This document shows, piece after piece, positions 17,448 to 26,800 of a DNA stretch of 64,000 bases. Position 1 is the stretch's first letter. Each line of letters starts with the position of its first letter. The stretch covers positions 225,977 through 289,976 of the forward strand of contig JACQYI010000071.1 in assembly GCA_016208305.1 (NCBI GenBank). The letters are read 5' to 3'. Below the pieces are notes generated by a model, which worked only from the letters and a program-made list of their open reading frames with translations, was not told where the DNA came from and searched no databases. This stretch comes from Oscillatoriophycideae cyanobacterium NC_groundwater_1537_Pr4_S-0.65um_50_18 (GTDB lineage: Bacteria; Cyanobacteriota; Cyanobacteriia; Elainellales; Elainellaceae). The position numbers were made by a program, and so were the translations under genes.

Positions 17448-18971
17448 CTACCCGCGCGTATTGAAGGCGGCATAGGGTTCTAGGGTAGGCACTTCCCAAT
17501 TGCCGTACCAACGGGCTAGATGGGGACGCAGGTCTTTGGCCAAAGCGTAATATTGCTCATGATTGGGAGAAGCTTCGAGCTGTTCGGCAACCGCTTGCCC
17601 GATCGCCTGGAGATCAAATCCTGTGGGTTGACCCTCCTGCAGAACCACTTTGCCATTCACCAGCACCGTATCAACATCGCCTGCGCGGGTGCGCATCAGC
17701 ATCAAATGCAGCGGATTTGCCTCTGGAGAAACCCAAGGCCAAGTAATGCGATCGCACTTCACCAGCACCAGATCTGCTTTGTACCCTGGGGCAAGTTTGC
17801 CCAGGGTTGGCTGCATCAATAGCTTGGCGCTGCCCTGAGTCGCCACCTGCAAAATATCGGTAAAGGTGGGTGCGGGTAGATTGAGCTGAGGCGTGCGATG
17901 CAGCCTTGCCGCCAAGCGCATTTCAGCAAACATATCCTCGTCGTCGCCAATGGTGGTTCCATCCATGCCCAAGCCCACGGTCACGCCAGCCTGAAGCATC
18001 TGATTTAGGGGGGCAACGCCAGCACGAAGCCGCAGATTGGAGCTAGGGTTATGGCTGACCGAAGCTCCAGTTTCCGCCAAGATTTGAATATCCTCTTCGC
18101 TGAGCCACACCCCATGCGCGATCGAGAAGCGAGGACTAAGCACTCCCAAATCATGCAGATGCGCCACAACAGACTTGCCGTAGCAGCGTGGGCCAGCTAG
18201 CTTTTCGTAGAACGACTCTACGGCATGGGTCTGAACTCCAGTATTGAGGCGTTCTGCGGTTTCGGCAATTTTGACTAGCAGCTTGTCAGTCACCCACTGC
18301 GGCCCTGGAGGGCCAAACCAGACTGAAATGTGAGGATGCGACTGATAGCTGATGACCAAGTCGCTGATGACTTCTAGATAATCTTCGGGCGACAGCGTTT
18401 GCTCTAGCAGGGTTAGCGCCTGAACCTGCTGCCGTAGGGGGGCAGGCAAGCTAGATAGAAAGGCTTCATCCTCTCCATCTCCGTGAACTAAAAAGCTGCT
18501 GTAGTTGGCTCCTGGAGTCAGAGCGACCCGCATTCCTGCCTGCTCATAAGCCTGAAGCCGACCTTTGAGTTCTGCCTGACCCGCTTCAGGTGTGCCGGAA
18601 ATTGTACAGACATCGAGCACTGTCGTCACCCCGCTCTGCAACAAGGCTGCTGCACTCAGTAAGGTCTTGAGGGTGGGATCTTGCGATCGCAACGCAATGT
18701 TGGAGAACAGCCAGAGTTCTAGAAAATCGTCATCTATCCCCTGTAGCGAGTTGGGGACTCCATTGCTGTGGTGATGGGCATTAATCAGCCCTGGAAAGAC
18801 CGCGAACTGGCTGGAACCGTGAACTTCTGCCTGGGGATATTTGGCTTTTAAGCTGTCCCAGTTTCCTACTTCAAGAATAGTGTCATCCTGAATGGCGATC
18901 GCGCCATTCTCTATGGTGTCGTCTCCTGTAAAAATCCAGCGACCCTGAACCAGTTGAACATTGTTCATCAT
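17448..18971 (-). CDS. Amidohydrolase, AtzA/TrzN/SsnA-like (nucleobase or aminohydrolase)
   Basis: A 507-residue amidohydrolase superfamily member. The metal-binding HxH is in GLINAHHHSNG (His66-His68), a second His in VQTHAVES, a third in SIAHGVWLS, and the Asp in GLGMDGTTIGDDEDM. The last motif and SHNPSSNLRLRAGVAPL are typical of the chlorohydrolase/guanine-deaminase branch, which removes amino or chloro groups from purine-, pyrimidine- or triazine-like rings. The exact substrate is unknown. It is convergent with the cytosine permease gene; together with the cytosine-deaminase-like gene at 22292 it suggests uptake and deamination of nucleobases. Confidence 0.88.
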   Translation of the reverse strand: MMNNVQLVQGRWIFTGDDTIENGAIAIQDDTILEVGNWDSLKAKYPQAEVHGSSQFAVFPGLINAHHHSNGVPNSLQGIDDDFLELWLFSNIALRSQDPTLKTLLSAAALLQSGVTTVLDVCTISGTPEAGQAELKGRLQAYEQAGMRVALTPGANYSSFLVHGDGEDEAFLSSLPAPLRQQVQALTLLEQTLSPEDYLEVISDLVISYQSHPHISVWFGPPGPQWVTDKLLVKIAETAERLNTGVQTHAVESFYEKLAGPRCYGKSVVAHLHDLGVLSPRFSIAHGVWLSEEDIQILAETGASVSHNPSSNLRLRAGVAPLNQMLQAGVTVGLGMDGTTIGDDEDMFAEMRLAARLHRTPQLNLPAPTFTDILQVATQGSAKLLMQPTLGKLAPGYKADLVLVKCDRITWPWVSPEANPLHLMLMRTRAGDVDTVLVNGKVVLQEGQPTGFDLQAIGQAVAEQLEASPNHEQYYALAKDLRPHLARWYGNWEVPTLEPYAAFNTRG

Positions 18972-19180
18972 CGTTATATCCGTAGCTGTGCAAGTTTTGG
19001 GAGGAAACTTTGTTTTAGTATGAACTCATGTCATGGTTTTGCATAGTAGCGGTTAAAACAAACGACGGAGAAGGGGCGATCGCTCTAGGCGTTGATGGTA
19101 CCGCCCCCCAGCACCTTGACCTGTTTGATCTCCTTGGCCTGTTCAATCTTAGGATCGCAGACAAAATAAAACCGAATAGG

Positions 19181-19212
19181 TTTTTGGAAGTGCCGCGCGG
19201 CACTTCCAAAAA
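19181..19212. repeat. 32-bp perfect palindrome with GCGC centre
   Basis: TTTTTGGAAGTGCCGC meets its exact complement with no spacer. A further 8-bp pair, CTTAGGAT (19148) and ATCCTAAG (19217), frames it, so a 77-base foldback unit is possible. It sits just after the stop of the LRR-kinase gene and can terminate either strand. Confidence 0.7.
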
Positions 19213-19219
19213 CTAGATC

Positions 19220-20617
19220 CTAAGATGACGCGGCAAGAGGGTAGCGCAAACTTCTCACCCCAACTTCATCTCTAGAATCGGCCATGCTCCGAGCCGTTTT
19301 AGCCAAGAGTTCACAGATTTTGCCAAACAGCGGTCGCATTGCGGGAATGGGGTGCATACAGTCTTGCTGCAAGCTTCGCAGCATGGCGATCGCCTCTTCT
19401 TGAGCCAGAAAATCTTCCGGCTTGCATCGATCGACAAGATCTTCTAACAGGCAGCCAAAAGCTCTGGCTTCTAACTGTTCCAGCGCCTGACTCGTGAAGG
19501 CATCCCGGCGATCGTAAAAAGAAGCAGCCCCAAAGTCTCCTAGAAAACTGTGTCCTGTTTCATTAACCAAAATATTGTGGGCGTAGAGATCGCTATGCAT
19601 GATGCCTCGGCTATGCAGGTGTGCAGCGGCGGCAGCAATGCCCTGTGCGATGCGTAAGATCACGGCCAAAGAGAAGTTTGTTTCTGGGCTGTAGGTATCT
19701 CGGGTACAAGAATCAAAATCGGGCGGGTTCCCCAGGGTTCGATAGTCTGAAGAAATAAAGGGCAGCACCAGCCCTGCCTTGTGCTCAGGGCCAGGGTGTA
19801 GTTTTCCTAGCACTCCCACGATATTTTCATGCGCTCCTGCCGCTATACAGGCTTGCATTTCATCTAAGGGCGACCCGTCACTCGTGATCTCCCCTTTAAA
19901 TATTTTGACGGCAACTTCTTGGGGCGCACTCTGGTTTGCAGACCAGATGCCCTGAGAGATGATGCCAGATGCCCCTTGGCCTAACGTATTTCCCAGCGTT
20001 ATATCCGCCCAGTCGATGTGAGGAAGCGATCGCTCAGGATAGGGAATTGCCTGACAAAAGGGGTTGCCAGAATAGGCCAGCCAAGATAGGCGAGGCAGCG
20101 TGAGTAACCATTCAGGCAGTTCCGTCAGCCGATTTGCCGCTAGCCGAATCAGCTCTAGATTGCGGCATAAAGCCAACTCATCGGGGAGCGAGGTTAGCTG
20201 ATTTCCGGCCAACATCAGCTTTTGTAAGTTCTTTAAGTTGCCGATCGAGGCAGGGAGCTGCTCAAGCCGATTATTTGTGAGAATGAGCCAACGAACGGTC
20301 GGCGGTAGCGCGTTCTCTGCAAACTTTTTAATCGGGTTTGATTTAAAGCCCACCATTGAAAGATTGGGACATTGTGAGAGAATTTCTGGAACTTCCTCAA
20401 AGGCGTTGTTGTTAAAAAAAACGATTCTAAGCTTTTTGAGCTGAGCAAATGCTTGGGGCAAAGAGGTGAGATGGTTATCTGATAGATCCAAGATTTCTAA
20501 AGAATCTGCTAAGTCAAGTATCTCTGTTGGAAATTGAGTAAATCCTTCGTGAAGATTGAGTCTTTTAGCGCCTGTTAATTGACCTGAACGAAGCAGTTCG
20601 ATTGTTTCCATATGCAT
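19220..20617 (-). CDS. Leucine-rich-repeat protein kinase
   Basis: Residues 15-190 hold about seven leucine-rich repeats of the bacterial LxxLPxxxxxLxxLxxLxLxxN type. Residues 205-400 form a Ser/Thr-type protein kinase: glycine loop GQGASG (213-218), catalytic Lys238 in VAVKIF, Glu253 likely pairing, catalytic loop HSDLYAHNIL (341-350, HRD changed to HSD, Asp343 and Asn348 kept), and DFG at 361-363. All catalytic acids are present, so it should be active. The LRR array probably recognises a protein partner. There is no signal peptide or membrane helix, so it is cytoplasmic. No clear ribosome binding site; ATG 20611 is an alternative. Confidence 0.92.
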   Translation of the reverse strand: MHMETIELLRSGQLTGAKRLNLHEGFTQFPTEILDLADSLEILDLSDNHLTSLPQAFAQLKKLRIVFFNNNAFEEVPEILSQCPNLSMVGFKSNPIKKFAENALPPTVRWLILTNNRLEQLPASIGNLKNLQKLMLAGNQLTSLPDELALCRNLELIRLAANRLTELPEWLLTLPRLSWLAYSGNPFCQAIPYPERSLPHIDWADITLGNTLGQGASGIISQGIWSANQSAPQEVAVKIFKGEITSDGSPLDEMQACIAAGAHENIVGVLGKLHPGPEHKAGLVLPFISSDYRTLGNPPDFDSCTRDTYSPETNFSLAVILRIAQGIAAAAAHLHSRGIMHSDLYAHNILVNETGHSFLGDFGAASFYDRRDAFTSQALEQLEARAFGCLLEDLVDRCKPEDFLAQEEAIAMLRSLQQDCMHPIPAMRPLFGKICELLAKTARSMADSRDEVGVRSLRYPLAASS

Positions 20618-21030
20618 GCGTTAAATGAAATGCAAAATCGAATGCAGCCTAACACAAACATTGGGCTAGTGAATGGCCGGTCTAATCTCTAAAATTCAGT
20701 GCCAGTACGCCATTCAGGCTTTATTTAGAAACTTTAAGAACAGAATTGAGAGCCTTGTGTGAGGGCTTGACGCTGCACATCTCTAACGGTAGATAAAAAC
20801 CTGGAATGGTGCGGCAGCAATTGCCTGTTTGCTAATGACGGGCTGATCTCATGCCTATAGATCCTAGACGAGTCATAGACAAGACTCAGTGGCAATAATC
20901 ACCTTGATGCAGACATAGTGAACGATAAAAAAGGTACCCCTTCTGGGAATGCGATCGCACGCTTAGCTGTTTAATAATTGAGTCAGCATCGACAATCACG
21001 CAATACCTTAACCATCAGAGGAATATCTCC
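20618..21030. other. 413-base divergent intergenic region
   Basis: Lies between the divergent LRR-kinase and small membrane-protein genes. No coding frame, repeat or recognisable RNA seen. AGAGGAA at its right end is the ribosome binding site of the gene at 21031. Confidence 0.4.
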
Positions 21031-21294
21031 ATGTCTAATCCATCAGCTTCATCTCATGTTTCAAGCTCTGAACCCAGCCTGTCTCAATCTGTAAGCAAAA
21101 ATTGGAAAACTACAGCGATCGGCATTGCCCTTGCCCTCAGCGGCTTTGTGGCCTTTTCACCTGAAGCGTTTGGGGGAAATGATGCCTTTATCGTCAAACT
21201 CTGTAAGTTTATCAATGTCGGCGGATTGGCTGCTTTGGGTGTTACAGCTAAAGACTTTGATGTGACGGGCGGCAGCAAAGACATGATGAGCTGA
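21031..21294 (+). CDS. Small holin-like membrane protein (87 residues)
   Basis: After a Ser-rich N-terminus the sequence KNWKTTAIGIALALSGFVAF gives one hydrophobic helix, and LCKFINVGGLAALGVTAKDF a second weaker one, ending DVTGGSKD. The KNWKTT start and the AKDxDVTGG end are found in small holin-like proteins of phages and their chromosomal relatives; this is my recollection of the family pattern. No lysis gene or other phage gene is nearby. AGAGGAA seven bases before ATG is a strong ribosome binding site. Confidence 0.7.
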   Translation: MSNPSASSHVSSSEPSLSQSVSKNWKTTAIGIALALSGFVAFSPEAFGGNDAFIVKLCKFINVGGLAALGVTAKDFDVTGGSKDMMS

Positions 21295-21356
21295 ACTCAC
21301 TGTCTTAGAAAAATTGCCCATCGGATTTAGAGCGCCAAGACGTTAGGATAGACCTA

Positions 21357-22259
21357 ATGCTTGGCGCTCTTACCGTGAACCTGTTTAACCGCACCTCCAC
21401 CCCTATTGCTGACTCCCCAGATCTCAGGAGCACCGATCGATCGCCTGCCCCCCATCCGCTGCTTTCAGCTGATGTTCTTGCCCCTGTGGCAGTTGGCCTT
21501 GCCGTCCTTATCTTCTGGGAAGTGGCGGTTCGAGTCACCCATACGCCGCCCTACCTGCTGCCTGGCCCCCTTTTGGTGGCTCAAACGCTAGTCTCCGACT
21601 GGAATACGCTATTTCCATCTCTGCTGATTACCCTGCAAATTACGATCGTCGCCTTCATGGCTGCCGTGGTTTCGGGTCTGTTGGTTGCCATTCTGTTTGC
21701 CCAAAGCAAATGGATCGAGCGTAGCCTGTTTCCCTATGCCGTCATCTTGCAAACCACGCCGATTGTGGCGATCGCCCCGCTGATTATTCTCTGGGTGCGG
21801 CGCGTCGTGCCAGACGAAAGCTCTACCTTTGTCTCGCTGGTCATTTGCGCCTGGATTGTTGCCTTTTTTCCTATTCTTTCCAATACCACCTTGGGGCTAA
21901 ATAGCGCTGACCATAACCTAGTCAACCTGTTTCAGCTCTATAAAGCTTCGCCGTGGCAAACGCTGCGCTACCTGCGCCTCCCCAGTGCCATGCCCTACTT
22001 TTTGGGCGGGCTGCGCATTAGCGGGGGGTTGGCATTAATTGGGGCAGTCGTTGCAGAATTTGTGGCCGGAACGGGAGGAACGCGATCGGGCATTGCCTAC
22101 CAAATCTTGATTTCCAGCTTTAATTTGCAAATCCCGCGCATGTTTGCTGCTCTGATTATGACGACGGCTCTCGGAGTGTTTATTTTCCTACTTCTTACGC
22201 TTTTGTCTGATTTGGTGCTGCGCAACTGGCATGAAAGTGCCGTTAGACGAGAGAATTAG
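21357..22259 (+). CDS. ABC transporter permease (SsuC/TauC/ThiX type)
   Basis: A 300-residue inner-membrane permease of the binding-protein-dependent family with six predicted helices. The EAA loop is recognisable at LFQLYKASPWQTLRYLRLPSAMPYF, and AEFVAGTGGTRSGIAYQI is typical of the nitrate/sulfonate/taurine/pyrimidine group. The cognate ATPase and substrate-binding protein are not next to it. It is followed after 32 bases by a cytosine-deaminase-like gene, which suggests a pyrimidine-like substrate; this is inference. The N-terminal 30 residues are variable. Confidence 0.9.
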   Translation: MLGALTVNLFNRTSTPIADSPDLRSTDRSPAPHPLLSADVLAPVAVGLAVLIFWEVAVRVTHTPPYLLPGPLLVAQTLVSDWNTLFPSLLITLQITIVAFMAAVVSGLLVAILFAQSKWIERSLFPYAVILQTTPIVAIAPLIILWVRRVVPDESSTFVSLVICAWIVAFFPILSNTTLGLNSADHNLVNLFQLYKASPWQTLRYLRLPSAMPYFLGGLRISGGLALIGAVVAEFVAGTGGTRSGIAYQILISSFNLQIPRMFAALIMTTALGVFIFLLLTLLSDLVLRNWHESAVRREN

Positions 22260-22291
22260 AGCCAAATTTCCCACTCATCCATAACTGCCCC

Positions 22292-23680
22292 ATGCCGCAT
22301 AGCATCCCTGCTTCTGTTCGCTGGATCAAAAATGCCCATATTCCTGTGGCTTTGTTGAGCCAACCCGATGCCACGATCGCTGCTCAACAAACTTTTGAGG
22401 GGTTATCCTGCGTTGATATTGAAATTCGAGAGGGGACGATCGCTCAGATTGTACCCGCCAATAGTTTGCCTGAGATGCTCGGAGAGACGATCGATCTACG
22501 CAAAGGCTTAGTGTTTCCCTGCTTTGTCGATATGCACACGCACTTGGATAAAGGGCATACCTGGGGACGATCGCCCAACCTAGAGGGCACGTTTGACAAT
22601 GCCTTGACGACCGTACAGGACGATCGCCAAAAAAACTGGCATCTGGAAGATGTCTATCGCCGTATGGAGTTTGGCCTAAAGTGCAGCTATGCTCACGGCA
22701 CCCAGGCAATTCGCACCCATATTGACGCTCTCGACGGACAGGCGGCGGTCAGTCTGGAAGCTGTGAAAAAACTGCAAGCTGAATGGCAGGGACGGCTAAT
22801 CTTGCAGGCTGTTTCGCTGGTACCGCTCGATGTTTTTCTCACGCCAGAGGGCGAGAAGTTTGCCGATCAGTTTGCAGCAGCAGGCGGTGTCCTGGGTGGC
22901 CTGGTGCTGATGAACGAAAATCTTGATCAGCAGCTCGATCGCGTCTTTGCTTTAGCAAGCGAGCGGGGCTTAAATCTTGACTTCCACACCGATGAAAGTG
23001 GCGATCCCCAGGACATTACGCTGCGTCATGTGGCGGCAGCAGCGGTGCGTCATCAGTTTGCAGGCCAGGTGGTTTGTGGCCATTGCTGCAGCCTCTCGGT
23101 GCAGCCCCCTGATGAGGTGAGAAAAACGCTGGATTGGGTCAAACAGGCCGGAATCGGCATTGTAAGTTTGCCTATGTGCAATCTTTATCTGCAAGATCGC
23201 AACCAACAGTCCTCTCAATATTTCGCCCAAACTCGCTCTGGCTCTGCCGCACTTACGCCCGACGCAATGCCGACCCACACCCCGCGCTGGCGAGGGATTA
23301 CCCTGCTGCATGAGCTGAAGCACAGCGGCATTCCGGTCGCGGTTGCCAGTGACAACTGCCGCGATCCCTTCTACGGATTTGGCGATCACGATATGCTGGA
23401 AGTCTTGACGCAATCGACCCGCATTGCCCACTTTGATGCTCCCTATGGCGACTGGTGCCGCACGGTGACCGAGACTCCGGCAGAGCTGATGGGGCTGTCG
23501 GGTATTGGTCAAATTGGGGTGGGTTTACCTGCCGATTTGGTGTTGTTCAAAGCCCGTTACTACAGCGAGTTGCTGGCACGCTTCCAGAGCGATCGCACTG
23601 TTTTACGACAAGGAAAGGCGATCGACCAGACGCTGCCTGACTACGCCGATCTAGATGACTTGGTGCAAAATCCTGGCTAG
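22292..23680 (+). CDS. Cytosine-deaminase-like amidohydrolase
   Basis: A 462-residue member of the CodA branch of amidohydrolases, which deaminates cytosine or related cyclic amines. Motifs: FVDMHTHLDKGHTW (HxH plus the LDKGHTW characteristic of this branch), LDFHTDESGD (His and the catalytic Glu), VCGHCCSL (His) and VASDNCRDPFYGFGDHDM (metal-binding Asp). Substrate could be cytosine, isocytosine or N-substituted ammelides. It follows the ABC permease gene by 32 bases and probably shares its transcript. A strong terminator begins five bases after the stop. Confidence 0.88.
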   Translation: MPHSIPASVRWIKNAHIPVALLSQPDATIAAQQTFEGLSCVDIEIREGTIAQIVPANSLPEMLGETIDLRKGLVFPCFVDMHTHLDKGHTWGRSPNLEGTFDNALTTVQDDRQKNWHLEDVYRRMEFGLKCSYAHGTQAIRTHIDALDGQAAVSLEAVKKLQAEWQGRLILQAVSLVPLDVFLTPEGEKFADQFAAAGGVLGGLVLMNENLDQQLDRVFALASERGLNLDFHTDESGDPQDITLRHVAAAAVRHQFAGQVVCGHCCSLSVQPPDEVRKTLDWVKQAGIGIVSLPMCNLYLQDRNQQSSQYFAQTRSGSAALTPDAMPTHTPRWRGITLLHELKHSGIPVAVASDNCRDPFYGFGDHDMLEVLTQSTRIAHFDAPYGDWCRTVTETPAELMGLSGIGQIGVGLPADLVLFKARYYSELLARFQSDRTVLRQGKAIDQTLPDYADLDDLVQNPG

Positions 23681-23684
23681 AAGA

Positions 23685-23716
23685 AAAGCGGGGTTGCCCA
23701 AGGGCAACCCCGCTTT
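23685..23716 (+). terminator. Intrinsic terminator of the permease-deaminase transcript
   Basis: A perfect 15-bp stem, AAAGCGGGGTTGCCC with its complement, around a two-base AA loop, ending in CTTT. Confidence 0.85.
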
Positions 23717-23755
23717 GGATTAAATTTATCACTACCGTCACAAGTGCTAGAGAAG

Positions 23756-23792
23756 AAATTTTGTGGGCGTGCTCTGCGCGTCCACAAAATTT
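23756..23792. repeat. Hairpin with GCTCTGCGC tip
   Basis: Seventeen bases from AAATTTTGTGGGCG pair with the facing arm using two G-T wobbles around a TCT loop. The tip is nearly the same as that of the hairpin at 17383 although the stems differ. It lies between the deaminase gene and the end of the convergent giant gene. Confidence 0.65.
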
Positions 23793-23864
23793 TAAGAGTC
23801 ATGGCTACGGCTATAGCTGAATCTCCTGATTGTATTCAGACCGTTCTAGCTTACGGTAACGCGC

Positions 23865-26800
23865 CTATGCCATAACTAGGTCGCTTGCATCGATCGCCAG
23901 TCCGGGAGAGAGCTGAGCAATTTTAATCTGCTGCCCTTTGCCTTTGCCATTCGCGTCATAAGACAAGACTCCAGTGGACTTGTTAAAGATAAAGTAGTCG
24001 TTGTTATCGGCTGCTTTCTGCCCAATGTGGAAGAATTTATCGCCGATCGCCTTGCCAGACTTAAAGTTCGCGATACCTGAAAGCCCGCTAATCAATAGCA
24101 GATCATCTTTAACAGAGAAGTCAGCGATGCGATCTGACCCCAGTTCCCCAATGCCAAGACCAAAGCGATCGCGTCCTTTGCCGCCCATCAGCAGGTCACT
24201 GCCGTTGTCGCCCGTCAGCATATCGTTGCCATCGCCGCCCAAGATGCGATCGCGTCCGTTACCGCCATTCAGATCATCGTTGCCTACCCCTCCGTCTAGC
24301 TTGTCTTTGCCAACTCCGCCACTCAGCTCATCGGCATCAGCTTCGCCAAACAGTCGGTCGTTGCCAGAGTCGCCAAACAGGCTGTCATCGCCTTTCTGTC
24401 CGCGCAGCACATCGTTTTTCCGGCTGCCCCGCAGGATGTCACTCTGATCTGTTCCATCAGTCATCGCCTTTTTCGCTGCCGCCAATTGCTTGTCAAAGCC
24501 GCGACCTGTATATTCACTCACCAGTGCCTTGACTGATTTTTTGCCAGCCCCAACGGCTGCTAAATCTGTCGCAACTTGACCCAACGCAACACGCTCGGTC
24601 AAGCCAATCATCCGCAGTACATCTTGAGGAGCGGCTTTTGACGCTGCATCAATGCGCTGATTAGACTCGGCAATAACTTGAGCAAGCTGGCTGGCGATCG
24701 CCGTAATAGCGGCCGTCTTGGTTGTTGGATCGGCTGCCTGGACGCTCGTCAATGAGTCTGTCAACAGCTTTTGAATATCTGCTGCATTGCCTAAATTCAG
24801 GGAAGCTCCGGAGGCAACCTGCGCCACGATCGCCTGGATCACTTTCTGGTTGATGGCATCTGCCGAGAGCTTGCTAGAAGCACCGTTTAGCACCTGACTA
24901 ATTTGCACAATGGCTGTGTGTACTTGAGATTGCACAGACTCAAATTTTGCTGCTAGCGCCGCATCGCCACTTGCTAGCGCCAGCTCTGGAATAAATGCTC
25001 CTACATCTAAATCTTCGGGTAAGCCCAAAGACCGATTGACGTCCCGAATAGCTTCACTCTGATTTTTGCCGTCTTGCATCATTTGGCTCACTAAAGTTGT
25101 GAGAGAGTTGATGCCAAAAGAGTCACCTGGAGCGACAAATTTCATGTCGTTGAGCAGTCCCGTGTAAGGACTATAGCCACCGATCGCCACTCGCTGTCCT
25201 TCGGTATCATCGATGAAACCGTTCTGGTTGGTATCAAAGGTGTCTAGGTCGATCGTAAGGGCGACGCTACCATCGTCATAGCTGATAGTGAAAGGTTCGC
25301 CTGAGTCCAGCACGCCATTGAAGTTCTGATCAAAGATGACCAATGCATCCGCAATATCTTCGTTGAAGACCTTACTGAAGAATGACTTGACGCTGCTCTT
25401 AACAGAACTGCCGGCATTAGAGATAACACTGGTGACTTGAGCAACGGCCTTTGTCGCCGTGGCTTTCACGGCAACAATGGGTGCTTTCACTACATCAATT
25501 GCCTTTGCAGCGCCTAAAGAGCTGTACTCCTGGATACTCAAAGGCTTGCCCGCTTTGAGCTTCTGTTCGGCTGCTTTGCCTGCATCGTAGACACTGATCA
25601 GCTTGTTGAAGCTTTGAGTGGCCACATTCGCCACTGTTTTGACTTCGCTAAAGATCGAGTTGACCACTTTTGTCCCTGCATTGTACACAATGGCAGCTGC
25701 TTTTTTAGTCGCCTCTAGGGCAAGCTGTGCCCCTCTTGCAGCCAGTTCAAGTCCGGCTCGTTTAATCTTGTTGACGGCATCATTGACCAGATTAATCAGG
25801 TCTTTGGCAGGTAGCCCCAACAGCTCAACTTGCTGAGTTCTAGCATCAAATTTAAACAGGTTGCCTTCCAAGAAGGTGACGCTCAATAGCTTGGCAGACA
25901 GAGGCCCCAGACTTCCAGAGACTTCTGCACCAATGGCAGCATCGATTGAAACCCCAGAAAACGCCAGGGGATTACCTGCAAAGAGTTCATCAGCGCGAAC
26001 CTTCCCGTCCTTGTTGGGATCTTTGAGGTCAAACGAGGGGCCTCCAGTTAGCTCACCAACCAATCCCCCAAATAGTTCCACCGCAGGTTTTAGGGCTAGC
26101 CCCACGCCACCGCTGAGGGTGAGACCTGCCGTGAGCTTAAACTCATCGACATCGTCACCCGTGCCATCGGCATTTTCGCGATCGCTCACATAAAATCCGT
26201 CAAAGACTTGAGAGACTTTGCTGGAATCGTAGTTGCTGTTTGACCATTTCTGAAGACCAAAGGTATCGTAGCCAAACGCAAGATCCGCAGAGGCTGAGAT
26301 GCTGCCGCCTACCCCAATGACAAAAGGCGTGGTGCCCAGATTCTTTTTCTTCTCAACGCTGAAGCTTAACTCTAGTTCGGGCAGATCGTAGGTGAATAGC
26401 GTAACAGGCTGCCCAATTAGCAGACGAACGGCATTGCTGGAATCGTCGAACAGGTTAAACTTCAGACCTTCCATTCTCTTGAAGCTTTTAATCAAGCTAG
26501 CGCCACTATCCCCGTTGCTGTTCAACTGCTGATCGGCAGTTGCGGCGGCAGTAACTTTGGTAAGCCCCGCACTTTGCAGACTGTTGGCTGCACCAAACGG
26601 ATTAAAGCTGGTGGCGGTGTAATCCCCCATCGCCAGACCCGCAGAGGAGCTAGCGCTGGCCTGTTTGCTCAGGTCAGATAAGGTTTTAATGTTCTTGATG
26701 AACCCCAGCCCCACAGGTTTAATGGCAGAGGCCATATCAATCAGAGTAACTTTGCCATCCTTATCGATGTCGGGAAAGAGATAGCCAATACCGATCGATT

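Noticed and set aside
21031..21294. Prophage remnant
   Set aside because: The holin-like protein is alone; no integrase, lysin, capsid or attachment-site repeats are nearby.
22970..23512. 180-codon minus-strand frame
   Set aside because: Lies wholly inside the cytosine-deaminase-like gene, whose motifs are unambiguous.
24001..24447. 148-codon plus-strand open frame opposite the RTX repeats
   Set aside because: It is the complement of the Gly/Asp-rich nonapeptide repeats and consists of Ser/Pro/Leu monotony; the same holds for the other plus-strand frames inside 23.9-30.5 kb.
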